Source: Candidatus Sungbacteria bacterium RIFCSPHIGHO2_01_FULL_50_25
GTDB lineage: Bacteria; Patescibacteriota; Minisyncoccia; Sungbacterales; HO2-52-23
Length of the DNA: 6,581 nt
Direction of reading: 5' to 3'
Assembly: GCA_001822215.1 (NCBI GenBank)
Contig: MHQD01000020.1
Span: forward strand, 1 to 6,581
Position numbers and translations under genes: made by a program. Below, in pieces: positions 1 through 5,298 of this stretch. Numbering within the stretch: position 1 is the first letter of the stretch; each line of letters opens with the position of its first letter. The notes beneath the pieces were generated by a model. The model saw only the letters and a program-made list of their open reading frames with translations. It made no database searches and was not told the DNA's origin.

Positions 1-1290
1 TTCAGGCGCATCTTCCACTGACGCGTCATTTTCCATATTGATTTGCGCCCAGCCGGTAATCCCAGGGGGTACCAAAAGCCGCATTTCATAAAACGCAATA
101 TTTTTCTTGAGCTCTTCGACGTATTGCGGCCGTTCCGGCCGCGGCCCGATAAAAGACATCTCGCCCTTTAGAATATTTATGATCTGCGGAAGCTCGTCGA
201 GGTATGTCGCCCGCAAGAACGCTCCCACCCGGGTATGGCGCGGGTCCCGGCCCTCTCCTTTGTATCCTCCCATGGATTCCGCGTATGCGACCATCGAACG
301 GAACTTCATAAGGAGAAACGTTTTTCCGTCTTTTCCGATGCGGCGCTGGATGAAAAACGCAGACCCTTTTGAATCGAGTTTTATTGCAGCGATAATAAAC
401 AGGGTGAGGATGGTTGCGGGTATTCCGACGGCAGTCGCAAGAAAAATATCAAGGCCCCGCTTGAAAAATTCGTATATCCTGCGGCGGGATCCGATAAGGT
501 TTTCAATGAACCATATCTCCTCAATAAGAGACATGGGGACTTTTCCGGTGAGCATTTCGTGAAATGTGGTGAATTCCACCACAGAAACTCCGAGCGGAAT
601 CGCTTCAAAGAGCATTTTTACAAATATCCTATTTTCCTTGATGTCCCGCGTGATGACGATTGTCTCAATCTTTTGCTCCGTCAAAATATGTGGGAGATTT
701 TTAGATATGTTGATGTGCGGGATCGCGCTTCCGTTTTTCGCGTGCGGGAATGGAAGCGAGGAAGTATTTATTTCATCAGGGATTCCGAATGCGGCCGGCT
801 GATATCCGAGCTGCGGGTGCGCGAGAAGAAATCGTGCGAGGTCAAACGCTTCTTTCGTAATTCCGATAAATAGCACTCGCGATGACGGCGTTCGGACGAC
901 CGCGAGGTTAAACAATGATCGCCACGAAAGAAGGAATATTGTTCCCAATATGGTGATGAGGAAGAGGTTTCTCCGCGGCTCAATTTGGAAAAACGGCAGG
1001 AGATAGAAAAAAAGTATCGCGAGAATGAAGTTTATGCTGACCGCGCGCAAAAGGCGGTAGAGAAAGAGTTTCCCGTTCCTCATGAATTTCAAGTCGTAGA
1101 GCCCGAATGATCCGAAAACAATGAGCCAGACGGAAAAGATAATCGCAAAAGGGACATAGTGCGCTTTGATGGGTGCGAGCCCTTCGTACCCGTAGTAGCG
1201 CATGAAAAGTGCTGCTAAAAGCGCGCCGTAGAGCACGATAAAATCTCCCATGACGAGTATTGCGGTTTTTATCCTATGTTTTTGCTGCAT
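1..1290 (-). CDS. Polyprenyl-phosphate hexose-1-phosphate transferase (WbaP/WcaJ-type sugar transferase), 3' end cut by window
   Basis: A frame open from ATG at 1290 to the window edge encodes 430 residues. Four hydrophobic segments (about residues 10-30, 45-64, 82-100, 108-125) precede a nucleotide-binding-like middle part (about 137-255), a fifth membrane segment (about 281-304), and the bacterial sugar transferase domain. That domain shows QRRIGKDGK (315-323), KFRSM (329-333), YLDELPQIINILKGEMSF (363-380) with the Asp-Glu dyad D365-E366 known to be catalytic in the PglC/WbaP family, then IGPRPERP and PPGITGWAQ. Such enzymes move a sugar phosphate from a UDP-sugar to undecaprenyl phosphate at the inner face of the membrane, starting a repeat unit; the actual sugar cannot be read. 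Roughly 30-50 C-terminal residues are probably missing. The start overlaps the end of the upstream GT4 gene by 17 bp, an in-frame stop lies just upstream, and there is no clear ribosome site, so translational coupling is likely. Confidence 0.93.
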   Translation of the reverse strand, partial: MQQKHRIKTAILVMGDFIVLYGALLAALFMRYYGYEGLAPIKAHYVPFAIIFSVWLIVFGSFGLYDLKFMRNGKLFLYRLLRAVSINFILAILFFYLLPFFQIEPRRNLFLITILGTIFLLSWRSLFNLAVVRTPSSRVLFIGITKEAFDLARFLLAHPQLGYQPAAFGIPDEINTSSLPFPHAKNGSAIPHINISKNLPHILTEQKIETIVITRDIKENRIFVKMLFEAIPLGVSVVEFTTFHEMLTGKVPMSLIEEIWFIENLIGSRRRIYEFFKRGLDIFLATAVGIPATILTLFIIAAIKLDSKGSAFFIQRRIGKDGKTFLLMKFRSMVAYAESMGGYKGEGRDPRHTRVGAFLRATYLDELPQIINILKGEMSFIGPRPERPQYVEELKKNIAFYEMRLLVPPGITGWAQINMENDASVEDAPE

Positions 1291-2428
1291 AGATTTGTTT
1301 TGTTGCGTGGATCATTCGATCAAGCGTATACAACTGTTGTACGACATTTTTTGCTCTCTTTGCAAGTGATTTTTGCAGGGTTTCGTTTGAAAGTAACAGC
1401 TTGATTGCGTCTGCGATCTCGGCGCCTGACCCGGGCGAAACAAGGACCCCCGATACGCCCGGCCGAACGCAGTCGGGAATGCCGCCCACCCTCGTTCCTA
1501 TCACAGGAATTCCTGCAGCCATCGCTTCAAGGATCGTATACGGGAGGCCCTCTTTTAGAGACGGCAGAACGAATATATCAAATGCCGCAAGATAGCGGGC
1601 TGCGTCTTTCACATATGCGATCTGCGAAATATATGTCTGGAGATTTCGGTGCGCGATTTCCCGCGCGAGCGTATCGCGCAATTCTCCGTCGCCGATCCAG
1701 ACCGCGTGAAATTGAATTCCCTCGCCGCGAAGCAAAGAGAGCGCCTCGAGAAGATAGCGGTACCCTTTGTTTTTCGTGAGCTCCGCAATGGTGCCGATGA
1801 CGGCACCCTTAGGCGCATGGGATATTCCTGTTTTGCCGAGGAGCGCGCGCCGCGATTCCTCGCGCGTGTATACCGGAAACTCCCGGATTCCGTTCGGGAC
1901 GATTGCAATTTTTCTTTTCGGGATGAAATACTGTGCGGCGCGTGCGTCTTTTTTTGTAATACAGATGACGATGTCCTGGAAAAGTGATGCAAAGAAACTC
2001 GCAAGAAATATTGCTATTTTGGAGATGAACGGCCGCGGCTCGTGAAATCCCCACCCGTGCGCAGTGAAGACGACGAGCGGATGTGTATTTTCCGGAGTTC
2101 GTTTGTAGATCCACGCAGCTGCCGCGCCGATGCCTCCGGCCTTGCTCGAGTTAAGATGGATCACAGATGGCCGCTCTTGCGTGTAGAGCGAAAGAATTTC
2201 GCGGGCCGCGCGAAACTCTTTTGTGATATGGATATCGCGTTCAAATGATTTGACGGCGATGGTGCGGATACCGGCTTCGGTAAGTTTCTTGAATAAGATA
2301 TCGTCTCCTCCTGCCGCGACAACCGGTTCGTATTCATCTTTCGGAAGGTTTGTCGCAATATCATATACGTATCGCTGCGCGCCGCCCCAGTTGGATTTCG
2401 TGATGACAAATAGGATTTTTTTCTTCAT
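1274..2428 (-). CDS. GT4-family (GT-B fold) glycosyltransferase
   Basis: The 384-residue protein has the layout of a GT4 glycosyltransferase. The N-terminal Rossmann domain begins with ILFVITKSNWGGAQRYV (residues 5-21), including the glycine-rich loop and GAQR typical of the family. HLNSSKAGGIGA (91-102) and FTAHGW (121-126) follow, then the hinge and the C-terminal nucleotide-sugar domain: VPNGI (177-181), IGTIAELTKNKGY (211-223), WIGDGELR (244-251). The EX7E motif lies in EGLPYTILEAM with E293 and E301, followed by GIPVIGTRVGGIPD. These are retaining enzymes that use a nucleotide sugar. The neighbour encoding a lipid-carrier sugar transferase points to a role in an exported surface polysaccharide. 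Donor and acceptor are unknown. There is no signal peptide, so it should act in the cytoplasm or at the inner membrane face. No Shine-Dalgarno precedes the ATG; a TATAAG hexamer sits 11 nt upstream. Confidence 0.95.
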   Translation of the reverse strand: MKKKILFVITKSNWGGAQRYVYDIATNLPKDEYEPVVAAGGDDILFKKLTEAGIRTIAVKSFERDIHITKEFRAAREILSLYTQERPSVIHLNSSKAGGIGAAAAWIYKRTPENTHPLVVFTAHGWGFHEPRPFISKIAIFLASFFASLFQDIVICITKKDARAAQYFIPKRKIAIVPNGIREFPVYTREESRRALLGKTGISHAPKGAVIGTIAELTKNKGYRYLLEALSLLRGEGIQFHAVWIGDGELRDTLAREIAHRNLQTYISQIAYVKDAARYLAAFDIFVLPSLKEGLPYTILEAMAAGIPVIGTRVGGIPDCVRPGVSGVLVSPGSGAEIADAIKLLLSNETLQKSLAKRAKNVVQQLYTLDRMIHATKQIYAAKT

Positions 2429-2439
2429 GGTTTGATGTT

Positions 2440-2445
2440 CTTATA
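2440..2445 (-). promoter_or_regulatory. Possible -10 element for the GT4/sugar-transferase pair
   Basis: On the minus strand TATAAG (5 of 6 to TATAAT) ends 11 nt before the GT4 ATG. No good -35 hexamer sits at the usual distance. If used, the transcript would start only a few bases before the start codon, in line with the missing ribosome binding site. Confidence 0.3.
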
Positions 2446-2461
2446 ACGGGAAATATGTATG

Positions 2462-2508
2462 AAAAGTCCCGGAAAACAGGCGTGGTGTGTATAGGCCACT
2501 TGACTTTT
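2462..2508. repeat. Inverted repeat in the divergent intergenic region
   Basis: AAAAGTC (2462-2468) is the exact reverse complement of GACTTTT (2502-2508), and inside it GTGG (2482-2485) can pair with CCAC (2496-2499). The right arm includes the TTGACT -35 box of the proposed promoter for the M24 gene, so this could be an operator or a cruciform. The arms are short and chance is possible. Confidence 0.35.
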
Positions 2509-2528
2509 TAAGCCATTTTTGCTACTAA
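2500..2528 (+). promoter_or_regulatory. Probable sigma-70-type promoter for the M24 peptidase gene
   Basis: TTGACT (2500-2505, 5 of 6 to consensus) is followed after 17 nt by TACTAA (2523-2528), a weak -10 preceded directly by TGC, an extended -10 context. Transcription would start near 2535 and give a leader of about 140 nt that contains the hairpins at 2550-2563 and 2584-2657. Confidence 0.5.
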
Positions 2529-2549
2529 TAGAGTAAGTGAGTGCCACTT

Positions 2550-2563
2550 TTCCGGTTTACCGG
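2550..2563 (+). other. Small palindromic hairpin in the M24 leader
   Basis: TCCGG (2550-2554) and CCGGA (2559-2563) form a perfect 5-bp stem with a TTTA loop, extendable by T-A and G-U pairs. It lies between the proposed transcription start and the larger hairpin downstream. Confidence 0.5.
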
Positions 2564-2583
2564 AAGTAGCTCTTATTTGTCCG

Positions 2584-2657
2584 GCAAGGCCCCCCATCAT
2601 TTTCGTGATACTTCGAGTGTAACTCTTGGTATCGCGTGCATGATGGGGGGATCTTGC
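2584..2657 (+). ncRNA. Long stable hairpin in the leader of the M24 gene (structured leader or small RNA)
   Basis: The two halves pair almost end to end. GCAAG (2584-2588) pairs with CTTGC (2653-2657). CCCCCCATCAT (2590-2600) pairs with ATGATGGGGGG (2640-2650), an 11-bp block. CGTGATAC (2604-2611) pairs with GTATCGCG (2629-2636) through one G-U. GAGT (2615-2618) pairs with ACTC (2622-2625) around a GTA loop. Internal loops are small and nearly symmetric. The 3' side runs into TTTT, then CT, then the M24 start codon 20 nt after the stem, so it could act as an attenuator, a translation control element or the 3' end of a short RNA. It matches no RNA family I recognise. The fold is read directly from the bases; the function is inferred. 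Confidence 0.6.
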
Positions 2658-2676
2658 TTTTCTGGAAAAAATCGCT

Positions 2677-3813
2677 ATGAAAACAGCGCGTATCATATAT
2701 GGAGCGACAATGCCCGACTCTCCGCACTATAATGCCGATTTAAGATGGAGAATTCGAATGCGGCTCCACGACCCGCATTTTTTCGTCGAATTTCCAGGAC
2801 GCCCCGCGCGCGCGGCGCTTATTGCAAGCGCTCTCGAAATCAACCGGGCGCGAAATGAGGCGCACGATGTCAAAATTGAGTCAGCTGAGGGGCTTCGAAA
2901 GGGTATAAAAGCCGGAGAAACGCTCGGGGCGCTCCGTATGCTTCTCCGACAGCGCAAAATAAGCGAAGTGATTCTCCACCCGGATACGCCGGTTGAGATT
3001 GCGGAACTATTGCGCGCCGAGTTCCGTATTCTCGTGGGTGGGCGGCCATGGTATCCGGAACGCATGAAAAAAACTTCTGCGGAAATAGAATCGATTAAGG
3101 AATCGATTCGTGCGGCCGAAGAAGCGCTTTATGCGGTGAGAGAGCGATTGTCAAAAGCGTCCGTTCGGCGAGGCATACTGCACGAAGGCGGCAATCCGCT
3201 TACGTCTGAAATGCTTCGTGATTCTGTTGAGGAGCGGTTTTTCAAAAATGGTTTTTTTGCTTCCGGCACGATCACATCTTCGGGAGCGCACGCCGCCGAT
3301 CCGCACGCGATAGGCGAGGGAGCGATTAGCGCAGGGTCTCCGATCGTCTGCGATTTTTTTCCGTATTCGCGCAGAACCGGTTTTTTCGCGGATATCACTC
3401 GAACATTTTTCAAAGGTAAACCTTCGGCCGCGCGCGCAAAAACATACAAAGCCGTTCTTGCCGCAGAGGAGCGCGGGATAGCGCTCCTTACCGCAGGCAT
3501 CGACGGGAGCGATATTCATAAAGCGGTTTCTCGCGTGCTTGGCGAGTGCGGATTTAAAACCGATTCTGTCCGGGGAAGGGGTTTTATTCATTCTACCGGG
3601 CACGGCGTCGGTCTTGAATGTCACGAGATGCCCCATATCGGCGGAACTCCGTGCGTGATTCCTGCCGGGTCAGTAGTGACCGTTGAACCGGGCCTCTATT
3701 ATCCGGACGACTCATACGGCATTCGGATCGAGGATATGGTATTGGTCCAGAAAAATGGCTCCGCGATTCTCACGTCGTTCCCAAAGGATTTTGCGAGCGC
3801 GGTCATCGATTGA
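2677..3813 (+). CDS. M24-family metallopeptidase (Xaa-Pro aminopeptidase/prolidase-like)
   Basis: The 378-residue protein has a short creatinase-like N-terminal domain (about 1-125) and a pita-bread catalytic domain (about 130-375). All five expected metal ligands are present: D226 in VCDFFPYS, D239 in FADITRTF, H309 in HSTGHGVGL, E337 in VTVEPGLY and E352 in IRIEDMV. H210 (DPHA) and H316 (ECHE) fit the accessory histidines of the family. It should be a dinuclear-metal cytoplasmic exopeptidase acting on peptides with proline at the second position; whether it is an aminopeptidase P or a prolidase cannot be told. The length is typical. The start at 2677 gives RIIYGATMPDSPHYNADLRW as a plausible N-terminus; ATG 2710 (residue 12) is an alternative. 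Only a weak GGA precedes the start. It is alone in its transcription unit, behind a structured leader, and ends with TGA. Confidence 0.93.
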   Translation: MKTARIIYGATMPDSPHYNADLRWRIRMRLHDPHFFVEFPGRPARAALIASALEINRARNEAHDVKIESAEGLRKGIKAGETLGALRMLLRQRKISEVILHPDTPVEIAELLRAEFRILVGGRPWYPERMKKTSAEIESIKESIRAAEEALYAVRERLSKASVRRGILHEGGNPLTSEMLRDSVEERFFKNGFFASGTITSSGAHAADPHAIGEGAISAGSPIVCDFFPYSRRTGFFADITRTFFKGKPSAARAKTYKAVLAAEERGIALLTAGIDGSDIHKAVSRVLGECGFKTDSVRGRGFIHSTGHGVGLECHEMPHIGGTPCVIPAGSVVTVEPGLYYPDDSYGIRIEDMVLVQKNGSAILTSFPKDFASAVID

Positions 3814-3817
3814 ATTC

Positions 3818-3846
3818 TTGTCCATTGCCGTGTCTTGTCTTATAGT
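3818..3846 (+). promoter_or_regulatory. Possible promoter driving the repeat region upstream of murB
   Basis: TTGTCC (3818-3823) and TATAGT (3841-3846, 5 of 6) are separated by exactly 17 nt, just after the stop codon of the M24 gene. A transcript starting near 3853 would run through all four repeat copies into murB. Confidence 0.45.
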
Positions 3847-3878
3847 TGTGATATGCGTGTGTCCCGTACCTCTTCTGG

Positions 3879-3944
3879 CGGGTCACAGAGCAGGCACTTA
3901 TTCATCCTCCTACCTTTTTCTTGACGGGTCACAGAGCAGGCACT
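3879..3944 (+). repeat. Two identical 20-bp direct repeats, 46-bp period
   Basis: CGGGTCACAGAGCAGGCACT occurs at 3879-3898 and again, without a mismatch, at 3925-3944; the 26 bp between differ from the sequence after the second copy. The 46-bp period is not a multiple of three, so this is not a coding repeat. Two copies are too few for a CRISPR call. Confidence 0.85.
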
Positions 3945-3982
3945 CACATAAGGACAAACCTGGAGTCAACCCTCTGTGGCCC
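3926..3982 (+). other. Hairpin A: 11-bp stem around the first conserved loop
   Basis: GGGTCACAGAG (3926-3936) pairs along its full length with CTCTGTGGCCC (3972-3982), ten Watson-Crick pairs and one G-U. The 35-nt loop holds the first copy of the loop repeat (3949-3971). The identical sequence at 3880-3890 could take the same partner, so two alternative pairings exist. Confidence 0.55.
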
Positions 3983-4055
3983 TTCTGGAATAAAAGGTGG
4001 GAGGGCAAGTAAGAACAAACCCGGCGTCAACCCTTCTTGCGCCTTCCGAGTAAAG
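3949..4055 (+). repeat. Two-copy imperfect direct repeat, 61-bp period
   Basis: The first 25 bp of each copy (3949-3973 and 4010-4034) agree at 22 positions; both contain ACAAACC and GTCAACCCT. Similarity continues more loosely through CCTTC and TAAA to about 3995 and 4055. The 61-bp period argues against coding. The last copy ends at the -10-like box of murB. Confidence 0.75.
3999..4047 (+). other. Hairpin B: 11-pair stem around the second conserved loop
   Basis: Positions 3999-4009 (GGAGGGCAAG core) pair with 4036-4047 (CTTGCGCCTTCC) through eleven pairs, one of them G-U, with a single bulged G at 4041. The 26-nt loop (4010-4035) is the second copy of the loop repeat. The stem sequence is unrelated to that of hairpin A. 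It ends 20 nt before the murB start codon. Confidence 0.5.
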
Positions 4056-4061
4056 TAAAAT
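4056..4061 (+). promoter_or_regulatory. -10-like TAAAAT placed for a leaderless murB transcript
   Basis: TAAAAT (5 of 6 to TATAAT) ends 6 nt before the murB ATG, and there is no Shine-Dalgarno. Initiation at the usual distance would fall on or next to the A of the start codon. The -35 region is poor (TTCTTG, 16 nt upstream). The same arrangement occurs at hpf. Confidence 0.4.
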
Positions 4062-4067
4062 GATCGC

Positions 4068-5015
4068 ATGATTCGGATTGAAGAGCACATACCCATCGCG
4101 CCCTACACTGTATATAAAATCGGGGGGCCCGCGCGGTATTTCATTGATGCCCGCACAGCGGACGATGTGAGGGATGCGGTACAGTTCGCACGCGAGAGAA
4201 GCGTGCCGTTTTTTATTCTTGGCGGAGGTTCAAACATACTCGTATCCGATGAGGGATTTTCCGGAGTCGTTATCCATGCCGGGAATCAAGGCATCCGCGT
4301 TGAAGGAAATGTGCTCGAAGCTGATGCGGGCGCAAAAATGGCTTCTGCTGTTGCCGCCGCCTCGCGCGCGTCGCTTGCGGGTTTTGAATGGGGGATAGGT
4401 ATTCCCGGAACTGTCGGAGGGTCTCTGCGCGGAAACGCAGGATGCTTCGGCGGCGAAATGAAAGACGTCGTTTCCGAAGTTTTTTTTCTTGATAGCGATC
4501 AGGCCGCGCTTCCGATAAAAACATTCTCGAACCGCGCATGCGAATTTCGATATCGCCATTCCATTTTTAAGGAGCATTCTGAATGGATCATTCTTTTGGT
4601 CCGCATCTCTCTGGCATTAGGAGACCCTCACCGTATCAAGGAGCGGATCCTTGCGTTGAGTAAGGAAAGAACGGAAAAACAGGATATCGGAACGCAATCC
4701 TGCGGTTGTATATTCAAAAATATTTCGTGGGAAGAGGCGGGGGATCGAGGAGGCGCACTCGTGAACCGCTTTCCCGAGCTTGCCGGCCGGCCCAATATCC
4801 CCGCGTCATTCTTGATTGATCGCGCGGGGCTTAAGGGGAGCCGCGAGGGCAGTGTGGTTATATCGCCGAAACACGCAAATTTCTTCGTGAACGAGGGAGG
4901 GGTGCGCGCGGGTGACGTTCGTTCGCTCATCGAGCGCGCGAAAGCGCGGGTCAAGGAGGAATTCGATGTACTGCTTCATGAGGAAATACAATATGTCGGG
5001 TTTGAAAAAAAATAA
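4068..5015 (+). CDS. murB: UDP-N-acetylenolpyruvoylglucosamine reductase (MurB)
   Basis: The 315-residue protein catalyses the NADPH-dependent reduction of UDP-GlcNAc-enolpyruvate to UDP-MurNAc, the second committed step of peptidoglycan synthesis, in the cytoplasm. The FAD-binding part shows YKIGGPARYF (16-25), FILGGGSNILVSD (49-61), and GFEWGIGIPGTVGGSLRGNAG (around 105-125). CEFRYRHSIF (158-167) follows. The C-terminal domain has SCGCIFKN (211-218), where C214 takes the place of the proton-donating serine of E. coli MurB, then SFLIDRAGLKG (247-257), KHANFFVN (268-275), and HEEIQYVG near the end with E306 as the expected catalytic glutamate. Compact length with no large insertion in the RYRHS region fits the type II pattern. 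The start at 4068 gives the usual short N-terminal lead-in. It has no Shine-Dalgarno, lies behind a repeat-rich intergenic region, and its stop codon sits inside the terminator stem. Confidence 0.97.
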   Translation: MIRIEEHIPIAPYTVYKIGGPARYFIDARTADDVRDAVQFARERSVPFFILGGGSNILVSDEGFSGVVIHAGNQGIRVEGNVLEADAGAKMASAVAAASRASLAGFEWGIGIPGTVGGSLRGNAGCFGGEMKDVVSEVFFLDSDQAALPIKTFSNRACEFRYRHSIFKEHSEWIILLVRISLALGDPHRIKERILALSKERTEKQDIGTQSCGCIFKNISWEEAGDRGGALVNRFPELAGRPNIPASFLIDRAGLKGSREGSVVISPKHANFFVNEGGVRAGDVRSLIERAKARVKEEFDVLLHEEIQYVGFEKK

Positions 5016-5048
5016 AATGCTTCGCGTCGCGCGAAGCATTTTATTTTT
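5008..5048. terminator. Bidirectional intrinsic terminator after murB
   Basis: Positions 5008-5026 and 5030-5048 form an uninterrupted 19-bp stem with a 3-nt TCG loop. The GC-rich core GCTTCGCG/CGCGAAGC is flanked by A-tract and T-tract arms, so it can end transcription on both strands. It overlaps the murB stop (5013-5015). On the other strand it lies 14 nt past the stop of the small basic peptide ORF. Confidence 0.92.
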
Positions 5049-5062
5049 GTGGCGAAGAAGAT

Positions 5063-5116
5063 CTATCTTCTTCTTTTCTTTGCGGCTTTCTTTGCAGCCT
5101 TTCGTCTCTTTGCCAT
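5063..5116 (-). CDS. Tiny Lys/Arg/Ala-rich basic peptide (histone-tail-like), 17 aa
   Basis: ATG at 5116 to TAG at 5063-5065 encodes MAKRRKAAKKAAKKRRR, eleven basic residues of 17, with an AAKK repeat. The composition resembles short lysine/alanine-rich nucleic-acid-binding tails (histone H1-like or ribosomal-protein extensions); binding DNA or RNA would be inference. Support for a real gene comes from context: a consensus-quality promoter on this strand at 5194-5222 and a terminator just past the stop. Against it: the length, and no ribosome site directly before this ATG. A strong AGAGGAG (5183-5189) lies further up and is nearer, at 13 nt, to ATG 5169, which opens a different frame of 42 codons (5041-5169) with no recognisable character. 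The stop codon lies within an 8-bp GAAGAAGA/TCTTCTTC hairpin. Confidence 0.45.
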   Translation of the reverse strand: MAKRRKAAKKAAKKRRR

Positions 5117-5193
5117 ATGACGTATGTCGAGGTTACTCGCGCCAGTCGACCAAACCGCCGCGTTACCATGCTATATTTTTTTCTCCTCTATTC

Positions 5194-5222
5194 ATTTTCG
5201 AATTCACACAGTGAAATGTCAA
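5194..5222 (-). promoter_or_regulatory. Strong minus-strand promoter for the small basic peptide gene
   Basis: Read on the minus strand, a perfect TTGACA (5217-5222) is followed after exactly 17 nt by GAAAAT (5194-5199, 4 of 6). The start would be near 5187, at the AGAGGAG sequence. It shows that a minus-strand transcript is likely between hpf and murB even if the product is uncertain. Confidence 0.6.
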
Positions 5223-5223
5223 T

Positions 5224-5232
5224 TGTGGATAA
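5224..5232 (-). promoter_or_regulatory. Perfect DnaA-box sequence next to the -35 box
   Basis: The minus strand reads TTATCCACA, identical to the consensus DnaA box, and ends 1 nt before the TTGACA -35 element. It lies between the divergent promoters of the small peptide gene and hpf. I see no second box, so it is more likely a regulatory site or chance than an origin. Confidence 0.4.
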
Positions 5233-5264
5233 CTTTTTCTTGAATCGCGGCAGTTACTTCTTTA

Positions 5265-5292
5265 TTGACGTGCGCGTTTAAATATATAAAAT
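5265..5292 (+). promoter_or_regulatory. Promoter of hpf, placed for a leaderless transcript
   Basis: TTGACG (5265-5270) and TAAAAT (5287-5292) are 16 nt apart, each one base off consensus. The ATG of hpf follows 6 nt later, so transcription should begin at or within a base or two of the start codon. No Shine-Dalgarno is present. Confidence 0.6.
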
Positions 5293-5298
5293 GAACGT

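Noticed and set aside
107..873. Plus-strand frames opposite the sugar transferase gene
   Set aside because: The minus strand is continuously open with clear family motifs; the plus frames have no protein-like features.
2645..2665. Classical intrinsic terminator at the end of the 74-nt hairpin
   Set aside because: Only four T follow the stem before C, and the M24 start codon is 20 nt away. Attenuation is possible but a plain terminator call is not supported.
3811..3813. TGA recoded as glycine (Gracilibacteria-type code)
   Set aside because: TGA ends the M24 protein at the length expected for the family and is followed by non-coding repeats, so it is a normal stop.
3879..3944. Possible CRISPR array (two 20-bp repeats with a 26-bp spacer)
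   Set aside because: Only two copies, the repeat is short, there are no cas genes, and the repeat has a pairing partner downstream that explains it better as RNA structure.
3683..4012. Plus-strand frame of 109 codons running through the repeats
   Set aside because: It begins inside the M24 gene in another frame, and the repeats fall in different frames within it, so it is not a repeat protein.
5041..5169. 42-codon minus-strand ORF starting at ATG 5169 behind AGAGGAG
   Set aside because: The 13-nt spacing is long, the protein has no recognisable character, and it ends inside the terminator stem. Kept only as an alternative to the 17-aa frame it overlaps.
5221..5233. lac-operator-like AATTGTGGATAAC
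   Set aside because: It lacks the symmetry of a real operator, there is no lac context, and the resemblance comes from the DnaA-box sequence.
5217..5298. Replication origin
   Set aside because: There is one DnaA box and a short AT-rich stretch, but no cluster of boxes and no dnaA, dnaN or rpmH nearby.
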